From Crotophaga sulcirostris (taxonomy: Eukaryota > Chordata > Aves > Cuculiformes > Crotophagidae), in NCBI GenBank assembly GCA_013397455.1, contig VYZB01000222.1, forward strand, positions 1 through 64,000: a DNA stretch of 64,000 nucleotides, read 5' to 3'. Positions 1 to 12,833 of this stretch are shown piece by piece. Position numbers and translations under genes: made by a program. The stretch's first letter is position 1. Each line of letters opens with the position of its first letter. Below the pieces are notes generated by a model, which was given only the letters and a program-made list of their open reading frames with translations, did no database searches and had not been told where the DNA came from.

Positions 1-175
1 ATCATAGCCCTCCCGCTGAACCAGGACTTCCATCTCCTCTTGTTTGTTCCCCATACTGCGTGCATTTGTGTACATGCACTTCAGTTGGGTTACTGCCGAT
101 ACCCTTTGAGACGGCTCATCCTCCACAGCAATATCCCTGGTGAGCCTAGGTACTCCCCTCTCCCCCTTCATATCT
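1..175 (-). repeat. Possible interspersed-repeat fragment
   Basis: The run around a phrase reading GTGCATTTGTGTACATGCAC, followed by CCCCCTTCATATCTAGT, resembles text I remember from repeated elements of avian and turtle genomes, in antisense orientation. It runs off the left edge of the window. Family assignment rests on memory only; a repeat-library search would settle it. Confidence 0.35.
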
Positions 176-805
176 AGTGACCAACTATCGTATTTAGACT
201 TTTGTTCCACAACATAGATTGAAATTAAGTAGTGTTTCAAAAATACCCACCAAAGAAACAATTTAGCCTGATGTTTTCCACTGTTTTATTGTTTCTTGGA
301 TTAGGGAAACACCTTCTCCCTGAACAAACGGCTATAGCTCTTTGTGGTGAATATCAGAGATTCACCGTAAAATGTCTGTGGGGTAGAGGCACAAATAGCA
401 TTTAGACACACCTTAGGTAGGTGGGATTTTCTCCCCTCGAATGGTATGGATCAAAAAATAAACTTGTATTGCCTTGATTTCTTTTGTTCCTTCCCAAAGG
501 CTTTTTGCTCAGAAAGGGGAGTGGACTGGAAATGCTCTCTTGCAGCTCTATGCAACACAGGCTGGAGCTGCGCTGGGAACTTGGCAGTGATGTGGCTGCT
601 GGAGGAAGGTGGCATAACCACGCTGGTTTGACTGCACGAAGTGAGCCAGGAGTGGCTCATGCCAAGCATGATGTCTCCCTGTCCCATTCTTGTGGAGCAC
701 GTGCCTGTTTTGGGGCAGCTTGGTGAACCACATCGAGTACGTCTTAATGGCCAGGTACTTTGCTTGCCAGAGCCACTTCTGGGTGGAGTATCTACTGGCC
801 TACAA

Positions 806-1070
806 TCATAGAATCATCTAGGTGGAAAAGACCTTTGAGATCATCAAGTCCAACCGCACCTGCCTACTTACTAAACCATGTCCCTAAGGAGCTCATCTAC
901 CTGTCTTTTAAACACCTCCAGGGATGGTGACTCAACCACCTCCCTGCTCTAGCAGAAAGTGTTTTTCTACCCTTCCAAATAACCCTTCTAGCCCAAAATG
1001 TTCCCATGAACAGCTCTCTGAGTATGATTAAGGTGCTTTCGCTCTGGTCCCTTGAAGTGATTATGCCTAC
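806..1070 (-). repeat. CR1 LINE, 3'-terminal fragment
   Basis: Begins with ATCATAGAATCAT, the complement of the short terminal repeat (ATTCTATGAT) that ends CR1 elements. It continues with GACCTTTGAGATCATCAAGTCCAACC and CACCTCCAGGGATGGTGACTCAACCACC, split here for length, both hallmark antisense CR1 phrases. Similarity fades beyond about 950 and is weak to 1070. It is a 5'-truncated copy with no coding capacity. Confidence 0.8.
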
Positions 1071-1199
1071 TGAAGTCCCAGGTGTTGTGACTGGCAGGTC
1101 TCCACTCTTGCAACATGGGCAAGAATACACGCAATATTCATGTTCAGAATCACAGTCTGCTTTACTCTGCAGCCGAAAGGACTTCAACCATTCCCAACT

Positions 1200-4000
1200 G
1201 TAGAGCTAATGATGCTGTCTCTATGTCTTGCAAGGATCAGCGACCACAGTGGCTATTATAAACTAGTCAGTCTGGGCACGTAAGCTGTATTGCATACACA
1301 AAGAGCAGAGATTTATTTATAAATTGTTCAAGTGTGCTGTATTGCCTCCTGTGGAGCTGTATCACTCTTGTCTACTCCAGTCTGTCTGTCGTTGTGAACC
1401 TTGTTGCCAGCTGCTTTGTGAGCAAGGCGCCTGGGGAAATGGAAGGAATGTTTCCACTCCTAATTTCTGTGATCCTTTGGGGTGGAATCAGCGAAAATAA
1501 ACTCCTAAATGCCACTGGAGACCAAGCCCTCCCCACAAGGCACTCTTCATGGTTCAGCATACAGATCTATGCATCTCATCTCCTTTTCTGCACACTTTCA
1601 TATTAGCAGTTTACCTTCCAGCAGTGAAATGGTGTGTGTCAATACTTCCAGATCATAATTTTATTTCTGAATCCCTGCAGGATATGTAGGACAGTCCTGG
1701 AAGTCAGAGTTGTGGTATTTAGGGTTGGTATCCTGAGGACCTTTTTTGAGATTTTCTTCTGTGGACTTTAGAAACAGGATATCAGACAGTCAGTTATTTC
1801 GTGTTCCTTTCACCTGGGACCATGTGATTTTCCCTCTCTTTTAAATTACAGGCTTGGGCATTTGGTCATTGTCGGTGTGGCAGCGTGAGAGCTGGAAGCT
1901 GGCTCTGTGCTGTGCGACACTCTGGTTGTGTGAAGGTTCATCCCCTGCCCTGTAACCTAGCACAGAAGATGTACTCCCTGCCTTCTGTTTTTCTTTTGTT
2001 CAAACTTTGTCATCCTAAACTGGATGATGCCTACAGCCATCTGCTGTGTTTGGTAGTCTGCGGCATCATGCCGACTCAATTATGTGCCTCTCTGAGATAG
2101 CAGCAGGCCAGTTTGCTCTTCGACTTTGGAAGGGTGTTTTTCCTGTGCAAATGAAGGCTAAGATAAGTGGAAGCCTCGAGAAACAAGCTGGATAAGCTGT
2201 TCCCAGCCACATCAGATGGGCTTTTGTGGCTGCATAGTGGAGCTATGAGAGGTGGGAGAGTTGCCAGTCTTTCACTGCAGCTGAGGTGCTGCATCCTGGG
2301 GCTCAATTGCTCTGACAGAGGCAGGTGTGCTACCCTGTGACATAATTTAGCCATTTGGAACTTTTAATATTTACCACCTCTTTTGCTTTTTGTGAATATA
2401 TATTACACCAAGTGGTCTGGGATGAGATGAGATTAAAGGAGATGGCACAAGTGTAAATTACAGTTGCTTTTTTCTAAGTGCCCATGGGAGAAGGGCTACA
2501 AAGAGATCAGGTTGATCCTTACAGTGGGTTCCTAGCAAAGTTGTTTCATTATGCTTTCATAAACAGAAGTGACCAAGCAGTAGGATTTATCTGTGTGATA
2601 CAACCTGTGACCTCAGTCTTCTTCAGGTGGTAGACTGGGGAGAAATAACTGGAATCTAGGGTAAAATGTTATCCTTTTATTTTACTTCATGTTTAGGATA
2701 AATTTTGAGACTCTAGTATTGCTTCTAGTTTTCTTCTTTGCCTTCCCTGCAGGTGGTGGACCCTTATGGGTTTCAACATGTGGTCATCCAGGTTTGCCGT
2801 TGGAGTCCCTGTGGGCTGTCCATTGTGCCATGATCCTTCTTCCCCTTCAGACTGTACTTCTCTTTGTTATATGTGGATAGGGGTCAGATCAAGTGTTGGA
2901 GAACTAGAAGAGAGGACATAGACCTCATCTCAGAGACCTATGCTATTTACATTCAAGACATTTCTGGCCCCATCAGCTGTTCCATGTGTGTTATTTTCAG
3001 AAAGGCAATAATCCGCGGGAGGTCAGGAGGGTGAAATTGTGTGAATATGTCGGGTGAAGAAGATCAAGACGTTTGGAAGTCCTCAGGCCTTGTCATGACA
3101 GAAAGTGAGGATCCCAGATGATGATTGCTTACTGACGGGAAGAACTCAAGGAGAGCTCTGAATATGCTGCTTCTGTGGCTAAAAAGGCTGCTTAACTGGG
3201 TGTTTGTTAGCTATTTTCTGTGTCTACAGTGCTGGCAGGACCACCTGCTCTTTTTTCAACAATAATATATATATGTGTGTGTGTGTGTATTGCTGCATTT
3301 CTGAATTTATTTTTAGTCCTTTTTAACCCCCCCCCGACAGGTTTGAAAGATGCTGTGGATTGTGAGTGGTGCCTGACGGCATTGCTCACATTGACGGTTG
3401 TCAGAATTTCCATGATATATCTTTGCTTTGAAAGGTTTATAACTCATCCTTCTATTCTTGGTCCTCCAGCTCTCATATCCTGGGAAAAAAAAACCCTTTT
3501 TTAAAAACTGCATTTCTCCCACAGGTTAGTAAAAATCAATTTTTTTTTTGGCCTAAACCAGAGGTTTTTCAAAGCAGACGTTGAGTTTTGTGACTTTATT
3601 TTTCAGTGCGTAATTGCAAATGTATGGCAGGTCTCTGTAATATGTTTCGTATGGTCAAATGGAAAAAATATTTTGCGTATCAGACTGACACAGACACTGG
3701 ATGGTGTAAATCTGTAGGAAGTCAACAGCAGATAGCTCCCCATCACCAGCTATGAGGAACCACAAACCCAGCTGAATTATGCCAGAGGCTGAGCAGTCTC
3801 CAGATCTGGTGTGATACCAATTGCAGAGTTATAGTGAATGCTCCTTGTATCAAGAACTAGCAGAGAGATGAGGCATACCATGGTTTGTTTTTACGTTCAT
3901 AAACAAAGGGCATGCATATTGTTATTACATGCAATCAGCAAGAGAAATCCAGTACAAATCAGCAGCTGATAATTTTAATGAAGAAATATATAGTTATCCC
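1200..4000. other. Gene-free stretch, nothing recognised
   Basis: Apart from the microsatellite near 3.27 kb, this AT-rich stretch shows no homology I recognise and no open frame above about 90 codons. Confidence 0.55.
3264..3288. repeat. (AT)n(GT)n microsatellite
   Basis: A short alternating AT run passes directly into seven and a half TG units. The surrounding DNA (1200-4000) holds nothing else I can identify. Confidence 0.9.
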
Positions 4001-4002
4001 TT

Positions 4003-4110
4003 ATTAACTTTATGGTTCGTATGTCTGTAGTGCCTTCCATCCATGCAGTGCAAAGCAACTCAAAGTCGTTAATCTGTGCCATTTCCCAGCCAAGTAGTAC
4101 AAACATCATT
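4003..4110 (-). repeat. MIR-type SINE fragment (antisense)
   Basis: Reads TGCCTTCCATCCATGCAGTG followed by CAAAGCAACTCAAAG and GTTAATCTG. This resembles the antisense of the 3' half of the amniote MIR family, where a 'tag-cacc-ttccatcc... aaagcgctttaca' phrase is standard. It is heavily diverged, so family assignment is tentative. Confidence 0.45.
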
Positions 4111-4914
4111 GTGATTTCTAGTGCACATCTGAGAGACGATGTTGTGAGGAGATTTAATGATGTGCCCTGGTGATGCTGTGAATCCATAGCAAAACGGAGA
4201 ACAGCACGCAGGAGCCACAGTCACACAACAGTGCTGGAAGGACCGAGCTGCATCTCTTCTGAGGGTTTTCACGGTTTTTGAAAGCTGTTGAAATGTTAGC
4301 TGCAAACAGTACACTTGTATGGAGATGGTAGGTGCTAATTCCAAACATGAAGGTAATGAACTTGAAACTGGGTCCTGACACACAATGGGAATTGTGGAGG
4401 GAGCATTGGGAACTTGAGTTGAATCAGTCAGTATAATTTCACGTGTAGTGTTCACTAAGCCATATAAACTCAGATTGTCTTTCAGCAGATGGGAATAACA
4501 CTTATTCCCTGACTCACCAGGAAGGCTGTGAGGTACCAAAGCACATACAGTAGGCTTTGTATATGCAAGAGCTCAGCTGTTTTTCAAACTGTATTAGTAG
4601 CTGTTTGAATGATGGATATGATCTTTCCTTCAGGTCTTGCCTCCTGACAGTTCTAGACCCTCATGGTTACAAAAACCACTGCTATTACAAAATGGGAATA
4701 GTCCTGTATGGCTTTTGTGCATGTTGCATCAGTACACATACAGTGCCATATCTGTGTTTTAATGTAGCTCCAGACAGAGAGTTAAAACCTTTTTATCCTC
4801 ATTTGTATTCCTCTGCAACTGATTTTCCTTTGGACACAAAGATTTTTTTTTTTTGGCTCTGATTCCCCTGCCCATCTTTTGTCCCTCTGAGGGCACTGCA
4901 TTCTGTAGATCCTG

Positions 4915-5055
4915 TAGGATCTCAGCATCTCTTTAGCAGGTGGCAAGAACCACTATATTCATTTTCCTGATGGGAATTTCAGACAAAGGGAAGTTCAGGT
5001 GATTTGCCCATTATCAGACACAAAACTTGCTGGAATGGGAACCTGAGGACACTCT
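4915..5055 (-). repeat. MIR-type SINE (antisense)
   Basis: Contains in order ATTTTCCTGATGGGAA, GAAGTTCAGGTGATTTGCCC, ACACAAAACTTGCTGGAATG and GGAACCTGAG. These line up with the antisense MIR core (cattttacagatgagg, aagtgacttgccca, acacagc-agt-g-tgg, gaacccagg) in the right order and spacing. Confidence 0.7.
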
Positions 5056-6415
5056 CCAAAGTTTCAGGCTACTTGTCCAGACTCAGTGTTATCTTTTGTT
5101 GCCATTCTGATCCCATCTGGCTGTCAGCTGTACCAGCCAGTGCTCCGTGGATATTTACACTGCTGCCAGTTCTCATGTCTCAATTGGGAGTCATTTAATG
5201 CGGGTGACTGAGATGTCTTGAGAGAAAGAATTTTAAGTATCCCAGACAATGGTATGGTTAACATTGGTTTTGTTGTAAGACTGTTTTTTAGTATTTATTT
5301 TAAGAATTGTTGACACATATGACTTTTTCTAGGGCCTTAGTATCTTCGGTTTCAGCCATGAAAAAGGGTCAGAAGCAAAATAGTCTTGGCACCAGAGTTC
5401 GATATCTTTCCCTTGTAAAATAATAGAACAAATGGGAAGGGAAATTTATGATTGTCACTTCAGTGACAGTGAGATTCTAAGAAAGGGACAGTGCAATGTT
5501 TTCCACAGTATGTTCAGTGTTTCTGAAGAAAGATTCCTGGTAAAACATAGCTGCAACTCAACAGAGTCAACAAATGAATCAGAGATGGGAATGGGGCATG
5601 TCTTCCTTTAGTAAAAAACTTTACTACGTGTTCTCTTGCTCTCAATTTCCCAAATTTGAAGTAGGGAGCTAATAAATATTGCTAAATGGATTGAAACAAA
5701 CAGCAGCACTGTGGACAAAAATAATCATTATGAATTGCAGTGTAGCAACCGAAGCAAAATTTTCACAAATTTGTAGGTTTTAACGCTGAGGTGACTGTCA
5801 GCATAGCGTAGGGAAGAGGGCCTTAACCACTAATTTCCAGTGAGGTCAGTAACTTCTATTAGTACCAGTGTATATCTTTTTAAACCCCATTGCGATAATT
5901 AGAAATCACCTCATCCCTAGACTGTGCTTTCCAATTGTTAATTAAAATAATAGTTCTCATTACAGGAGTGCTTCTGTTAGGAGAGCAATTGGTTGTCAGG
6001 AACGTTGTCCCCATTGTAAGGACTTGTGTAGCAGGATTAAAATGCTTCTTAACTTTGTCTTGGTAAGTGAAAGAGAGGAAGCTGCGGACTCCCATTGCAG
6101 GCCTGTCTGTGGTGCAGAGATGCTGGGGGTAACGTTGGAGCTGGCATTGTGTGCAAGCATGGTGCAGTCAGGCCTGGCCGTATTTGTGTTTCTGGGTCTG
6201 AGACGGTATGGATGTGTGATGCTGTGGTGTGATGTACGGCTGTATGCACACCACAGCCTTGCTGCTTGCTTAGAAATCTACTGCTTAGGGATTGTGGCAG
6301 CCCTGGTTTGACTTGTGGGGAGGAGCGCTTTGGAAAGCTAAAGCCTGTTTGCACCATAGGAAGTGAGCTGTTCACCTTACCCCAGGTATGCACTAGGAGA
6401 GGAAAAGAGCTAACG

Positions 6416-6605
6416 CAGGGATGTCGAGCTCCCAGCTCCTGCTCCTGCAGCGTAACGCGCGTCACACCCTGCACACGTGCCCAGTGCTGGCAGGAGCGCA
6501 GGGGCAAGGAGCGTGGCGCTGCCAACGGGTACAAACAAGGTGCTGGGCCAGGTGAAACGAGGTGGAGGGATGGATTTGGCCCATGGGCTGTGTGTGACAC
6601 CCCTG
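6416..6605. mobile_element. hAT-like MITE, about 190 bp
   Basis: The element begins CAGGGATGTC (6416-6425) and ends GACACCCCTG (6596-6605). The two ends are inverted repeats with 9 of 10 bases matching (CAGGGATGTC against CAGGGGTGTC). Flanking octamers AGCTAACG (6408-6415) and GGCTAAAC (6606-6613) share GCTAA, as expected of a decayed 8-bp hAT target duplication. The 3' end contains the phrase TTTGGCCCATGGGCTGTGTG, a familiar feature of hAT-family ends ('...gacacccctg'). There is no transposase frame. The interior is richer in G+C and CpG than its surroundings (for example CGTAACGCGCGTCAC near 6450), suggesting it is younger than its setting or constrained. Confidence 0.6.
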
Positions 6606-6619
6606 GGCTAAACTATTTC

Positions 6620-9600
6620 AGTGCTTTTTCTTTTCGTAATCTCCTCAAGCTCTCAAGTACCTCACTGTGCTGGGAGCTGTGATGTGCTTCTGTGGTCAGA
6701 GATATCCATCAGGAGTCAGTGAGGATTATCCTGAGTTCTCTTTCATGTAATGAATGTCTTAATTGTTGACTCAGGACTGGGTACTTAAATGAACTTTTGA
6801 GAAAGCCCTCAAATTTGGCATTTCTCTGGAAATGCCAGAGATGAAAGGAATCTTGAGAAACTAGAAATACTGATAGGAAAGCGTAACTGTATCCTAAGAA
6901 AATACAAGATGACAGAGGGAGAAAATAATCCAAAGCCTAAATTCAGAAGGGAAAAAAAAAAGGTGAGAAAAGAGTTCTCATGGTCTGTAAGGGGGAAACA
7001 AATTGAAAAAAAAAAAAGCCCATTTTTCAAATATCGGCTACCACATATGCTTTAGGATTAACAGCTCACGTTGTGCAGAAAAGGTGATGGTAATTTCTGC
7101 TATAGATGTATGTAAGTGCTTTCTGGAAGCTGAAGAAAAGCAAGGTGGGAACTGAACATGGCTTCATTGGACTATGTGATTTAGCAATGGCTAATTTTAG
7201 ACACTTGTTTCTGAAACGTCTTGCCCGTAGCCTGGCACCCATCAAACTGGTTCTGTCAGGAGCACTTTTCAACCTCAAACTTTGTTCCCAGGCTGAAGAG
7301 CTGGCACGGCATTTACTTAAAAAACAAACCCAAACAAATAGCAGCAAGTTTCTGACCTCGGGCTTGTCTCTCCCTGCTAATCTGATTCCTTTTATGGGTA
7401 GGAGCTGGTGGCCAATATGATTTCTAGTGAAACCCAGTATGTAGCTGAATGTGAGAGTGTTGGGTTTTGCTGGAGCTGCTGTTAAAAATGTCATGTCCTA
7501 CCAGCCCATATCCAGTTTCTAGAAAAATTGCCTGATGTGTCTTTTGCTTTCTTTATATTGTCACACAGCTGGCCATCGCCAACATCGCCTTTTTAAGGTT
7601 AATTTCCAACATGAACAAGAAATTTTAGCTCTCTCCTGGGCCCCTAAGAATTCATTTTGATCTATAGCTTGGCCTCATCTGTCTTACCCCTTCCCATCTA
7701 AATTAACTGTATGATAAAAAGGACCTCCTGCGTATGAATAGTGAAAGACAAACCAAAACTCTGAGCAATCCCTAAACACCATCCCGTTGTGATCCGGCCC
7801 TCAGAGATGGAGATGTCCTCTCAAAAAGTAACCGTAGTCTGCAGGGGGCTTGATCGTGTTCCTGTAAACACTGCAGTTGTGCTGTTGCCTCGGAGAATCT
7901 TGTCAGAGACCAGAAAAACAGAGTCTGTGATACAGAAATGAAGAAAAAAGTGCCTAATCCACTAATAAGATGTAGCCACCTCGAGGGAGGAAAGTGGTTT
8001 AATGTAGCAGTCCTACAAACCTCAGTCCAGAAAAGATTTTAAAAGTATATGCAAATATTGCAGATTCTATGAGTTTTGATTCCTGGCTTGCTCTGAGTGG
8101 GATACTTCTTGCCGTGTACACATGGTATGATTGCTTTTATTCGTCCAGAGACTGGTACTTTTGCATTAATAGGTAGGCTATGAAGCTTGGCGTGTTAGAG
8201 GATGGGGAAGCATGTTGTTTGCTGGTCCCATAGTACTTTCACAGTACTTTTGCTATGTTTGTGCTTGAGAGAGGGTGATGAAACCCTCTGTGAAGGAGCA
8301 CAAAATGGTGAAAAGTGTTCACATGGAGAAGCTGCTGAAGGACTTGAATCTTCCCATGGGAACTTCTTGAGCAGCCGAGAAGACAGAATCTTCTACGCAC
8401 TTTATCCACTCTGTTCTTCCATGGGATTCCTGTGTGGGCATTGAGGATTCCCAGCCGTGTCTTGAGGAATACTTAGGGACTAGTGGAAGGGACCTAAAAA
8501 TGCATTTGAAGTAACCACCTTTTCCACCAGCCAGTACATCACTGTTCTCTCAGATGTTTGCTGTTACTGATCTAATGCATAACTGTCTTTAAAACATCTT
8601 TTGGTATGTGTTTATTGCACATACTGTCTGGTGGAGGTGCATTGTTTGGTTTGTGATTGGTAGGATTGGTTATGCAATATTGTTTGAGCTTCCCGATGGC
8701 TGGAGGAACACAGAATTGCCTCTGGGGTAAATATCAGCCCATATGAATTTAAGATTTAGTTTACATGACTGACATTCGCTTTCTGAGAACTCTGTTGTGC
8801 GTCAAACTCGATTTCTGATATGTCTGTGGGAAACCAGTGGTGGTATGTGAATGTGGTCTCAGCAAATTCATTTAAAAACACGCAAACCAATGATCACTCA
8901 AGAAAAACTGAAGCATTTCTGCATTATTTGGCTAGAGTGAGTACTGTAATCTCATTTGAAACTCTTTCTTTTACTGTAGTCACATTTTCATGACAATGTT
9001 TATATGTATAAATATATACATATTTTTTTAAAAAAATATAAATAAGGTATTACAATTCCTATGATCACCAGAAAGATCTTTAATCAACTAGACCATGTAA
9101 GTAATGAACACTTAAGGCAAAAGAAAAGCTATTAATTTTGCATTTCAAAGTCACAGCTTTTCCCCCTAAAAATTGTGTCTTAAGAAGCTGCCACTCTCCA
9201 CCCTCATCCTCAGTCCATCTGCATCTCTGGTGCAACACCAAAATGTTGTGCTTTATTCATAAATATCTGCAAAACCTAGCATCAGCCCCGTACAGGATCC
9301 CTCCTATAACCCCTGCTGTGAGAAGGTACCAAATTCCTTGGGGCAGTTAGAGGTCTTGTTGGGGAAAGAGAGAAGATGCTGAGTTTTCACCTGTCTGCTG
9401 AAGGTTAAATTTGACTGGTCCCTATCCTGGCAAACCAGTCTTAATCATAGCTGGAAGATCCTCGTAACCTGACCAGATCTTTCAGCTCTGACAGCTGGAT
9501 ATGATGTGAATTTTATATTGAGCTCCACATCACACATCACCCAGGTATTGGTTCCCCTCCTCTTTTTTTTTCTCTTTAACAACTTCCATGTTGATATTAT

Positions 9601-12600
9601 AGCCCTGAACAGCACTGCCTGGTTTTGTTTTTTGGTTGGGTTATTTATTTATTTAGTTTAATGCCGTATTTAAAGACACTGCTGCCCTTTTCTGCCATTT
9701 TCTGTCTTTTTTTCCTTTTTGCCACTGGGAAATTTCTGATTTTTTATGCACCTGGTGATAGTCCACCAGGTTGGAAGAAAAGCATCAGACTGCCCCGGGA
9801 GCTTTACTGAGTGGAGAAAACCTATAATGGGATATGATTGAAACAGTGACACTGTTTCCCTTCAGGTGCCTCTCAGCTTCATTCCAGTTCTTAAAGTCAT
9901 TCTTCCTTGCTTGGATGAGTAGAAAATTGGGTGACAGCTACTCTTGGGCCCAGAATGAGAGAGAATGTGTGCTGTCTCTATCTTGATTCTCCTGCTGAGC
10001 CCACGTGGATCAAGACCCTGGGCATCCTTTTGGTCAGACTGCATTGTTGCTGAGAGCCTCCTCAGGGAGCAGCAGTGGCAGAAGGGGACTCCTCTAGGGA
10101 CAGCAGTTCCCCTCCTGCCTGCCTTAGGCTTCCCAGGAGGCAGCAGCAGTGTTGGCAGGAGAGCTGCTGCTCCGTGGCCTCTGCTGATGCTGGTGGTCAG
10201 CAGTGCTTGCCATTGCTGCAGGTCAGGCTCTCTGCTACGCTACGCTGACTTTTTGAAATATGAATTTCTGCATTCTTTGTACTTTGGCCATTTGCAGTCC
10301 AGTCAAGTGTGTTCTTGTTCCTGTGAACATGCAGTGCTTTTGTTCTTTGTTTTTCTTTTAATCTTCCTAATTCCTTAGCCTCTGTGATATTTTGTGGAAG
10401 AGTGTTTGAGGGGAGATTGTGTAGTCTGGTAACTTTTTACCCATTCCCTTTTAAGTCTGAAATGTTATCAGCTTTGACTTTGCTTAAATATTGCCTTTTC
10501 CACATATTCTGAAAGAGGAAACAACTTGCTCAAACCACGTGTTCTAGATCAGCCATTACTTCTAAGTATTTCTCTCAATTTCTCCTTCATTTGTCCCCCA
10601 GCCTGCCCAACTGTCCTACTGTGCTCTTTGGGGAGAGGAGAGGGACTAGAGGCATGACCTTGTCTTGATTCATTACTTTGTTAGTTTTGGCATTCTATGT
10701 ATTTTTAAATATAGCTTTTCCTTTTACAGGATTAAATATTTCTGTTCTAAGAGCCTGGTGAAACACACGTTTCCCTGTTCTCCTTTCTTAGGCTTGGCAG
10801 CTCATCAGCACAAACCTCTAGGTCAGAACTGACTTGTGGCTCCTTCAGACACCAGTTAGAGATGATGGTGCTGAAATGGTTTGAGATGTGCTGACGAAGG
10901 AGACGACTGGGGGCAGAATTTCTGTTAATTGCCGGTTCCAGCTCCTGCTGGAGAATTCACAGGTTTTGAGAGACTGAGTGGATGTCTACAGGTAAGACTC
11001 TGGAGAAAAGAGGAATGAGAACAGAATGAAAAGTTCTCGCATGTTTTCTTCCCCCACCCCTCAGAACACTGTCTTTGTAATGCTGCTATTTAAAGATTGA
11101 GTGCCTATCCAAGGGCTGAATTTAATATATAATGTTGATTTAGGTCACAACTATAAGATTGTCCCTCCATCCATCTGGTACAAAGCAATAAACACAAAAT
11201 CTGTCTGAAATGACAGGCCACCCTCTCTCCTTGCTGGCTGAAGTAAATGTACTCCTATCATGGTGTGATAGCCTGGCCAGCCTTGACGGTGGATTCCAAG
11301 AATCTCAAGTTTATGATCTGTCAGCCAGTGCAAACATCCATCCATCAAATATTCCCCACTAGTTACCTGGATGACAGAACCAGGGAGGCATTCAGAAATG
11401 AGTGGCAGAGAGAGATTATCTACTTTGGCGCATGTTTTCTCTAGGCTGGGAGACAGAGAGCTGGGTTGATTGTACTCCTGTGGTCTCAAAAATCACCAAA
11501 ACCCCACCTGTGAAGATGTTTGGATCATAGAGGTCTGATATGGCATAGAGGAGATCCTTGTCCTCATTTTTTGGCTGTACCTTGCTCTCTAGCAGAGATG
11601 CTGTCCTTCTGAGTGCCTGTAGCACAGAGTTTTTAAATTCTGGGATATTGCTTGTTATAAACCAAGAAAAGTTTATTAAACGAGGCCTGGATTAGTACTT
11701 GAGTGGCCCTATGAAGCAGCTGTATTCCTCAATAACCAAGTTTTCCAAGGGGAGTCATCTACTGTGAATATGCTTTAGTAATCTCCTGACTTATTCATTG
11801 TATAAGTTTTCCAGCAAGGTGGCATCATAAGGGACAGGCATAATCAGGGCTGTGCACTTGCCAGTTGAAAAACCCAGACCTGCTAGGGCCAATCCTGCCT
11901 CCTTGCTGTGTTGTGTGGCTGTGGATGCTTAGGTGGCATCTTCCTTTCTCGGCCAAAAACCCCCAAACCAAGGCTTCTTTCATCTTTAATGGTCCCTGCA
12001 GTTTCTAACACAGTTAGAGATCCTTGTTCTGGTCTTCTCCTCAAATTACAGTTTCATTCTTTATGCCCCCTCTCAGGCTCCTTGCTAGGACCCAGTGCTT
12101 TACTGGCCTCCAGCTTCCCAGCCTACAGAGTCCCATGGGATGGGAGATTCTGTAGAAAAAGGAAGGAGGGGGCCTTGCTTTCATTAGATAGAGGGATCCA
12201 AGGTCAGAAGGAGGGAGCCTGTGAAAGTGGGAAAATGGGAGCAAGGGGTGAAATTCAGAGGAGAGGCACCAGCTAGGGGAAGAAAGGGTTTTCTCTGGGC
12301 TGGACAACTACATCTTGAGAATTGAATACCCATAGGAACCCTTTGCAGAGATGGTCAGCAGTGGATTCTTGATGTTTCTCAAGACCGTAGCTCTTAAAAA
12401 GCTTTTCAAGGCTTTGTTACTGCATGGACAAGCCGTCAGGTGCTCAGAGGACAGGCTTTGCTATCCTTTTCCTACTGAGTTGGCCTCAAGTCACAGGTGG
12501 TCTCTCCGGGTGCAAGGAGGGAGAGTTTTCATCACAAAAGGGGGGAAGCTCTGCTCTCTGGCCAGCTCTTCCTGGTCTTCCTTGGTGTAATGCAGAGGCA

Positions 12601-12650
12601 AGCTGGGGAGCTGGAGGGGGTTTCTGTTAGCCAGTCAATCAAACATTTCC
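6620..12650. other. Gene-free stretch
   Basis: Holds an AT-rich palindromic patch at 9001-9046, an exon-like segment on the minus strand at 11508-11616 (see findings), and otherwise nothing recognised. No ACP6 motif such as the histidine-phosphatase RHGxRxP or the AAHD signature was found on either strand by eye. Confidence 0.5.
9001..9046. repeat. AT-rich paired palindromes
   Basis: TATGTATA (9003-9010) pairs with TATACATA (9015-9022), and the perfect palindrome TATTTTTTTAAAAAAATA occupies 9021-9038. The patch has almost no G or C and could extrude as a cruciform or unwind easily. Confidence 0.8.
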
Positions 12651-12827
12651 CAACGTTTATTATTTACCCCCCTGGCTGAACCCTTCCCTCATCCCTGCCA
12701 CTCTGGGCGATGGGAATTTTTGTGATCTCTGAGCAGCACAGGCTGGCAGGCAGCCTGATCCATGCTAGCAGCTCATTCTCAGCCACGTGAGAGGAGAAAC
12801 ATCACCCAGGAGAGGTGGAGTTAGAAC

Positions 12828-12833
12828 TTTATT
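12828..12833 (-). terminator. Candidate polyadenylation signal AATAAA (distal)
   Basis: Minus-strand AATAAA about 1.75 kb after the GJA5 stop codon, followed downstream by a GGGTGATGTTT stretch that could serve as the GT-rich element. A further minus-strand AATAAA lies at 12661-12656. Which signal ends the main transcript cannot be told from sequence alone. Confidence 0.35.

Noticed and set aside
4069..4539. 156-codon open frame, minus strand
   Set aside because: Overlaps a MIR-type fragment and lacks any recognisable motif.
6049..6600. 183-codon open frame, minus strand
   Set aside because: It runs through the hAT-like MITE and neighbouring G+C-richer DNA, has Pro/Ser/His-rich composition, and resembles no protein family.
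9965..10378. 137-codon open frame, plus strand, with hydrophobic ends
   Set aside because: Low-complexity Leu/Ser-rich translation of CTG/CAG-rich DNA; no signal-peptide context, splice sites or homology recognised.
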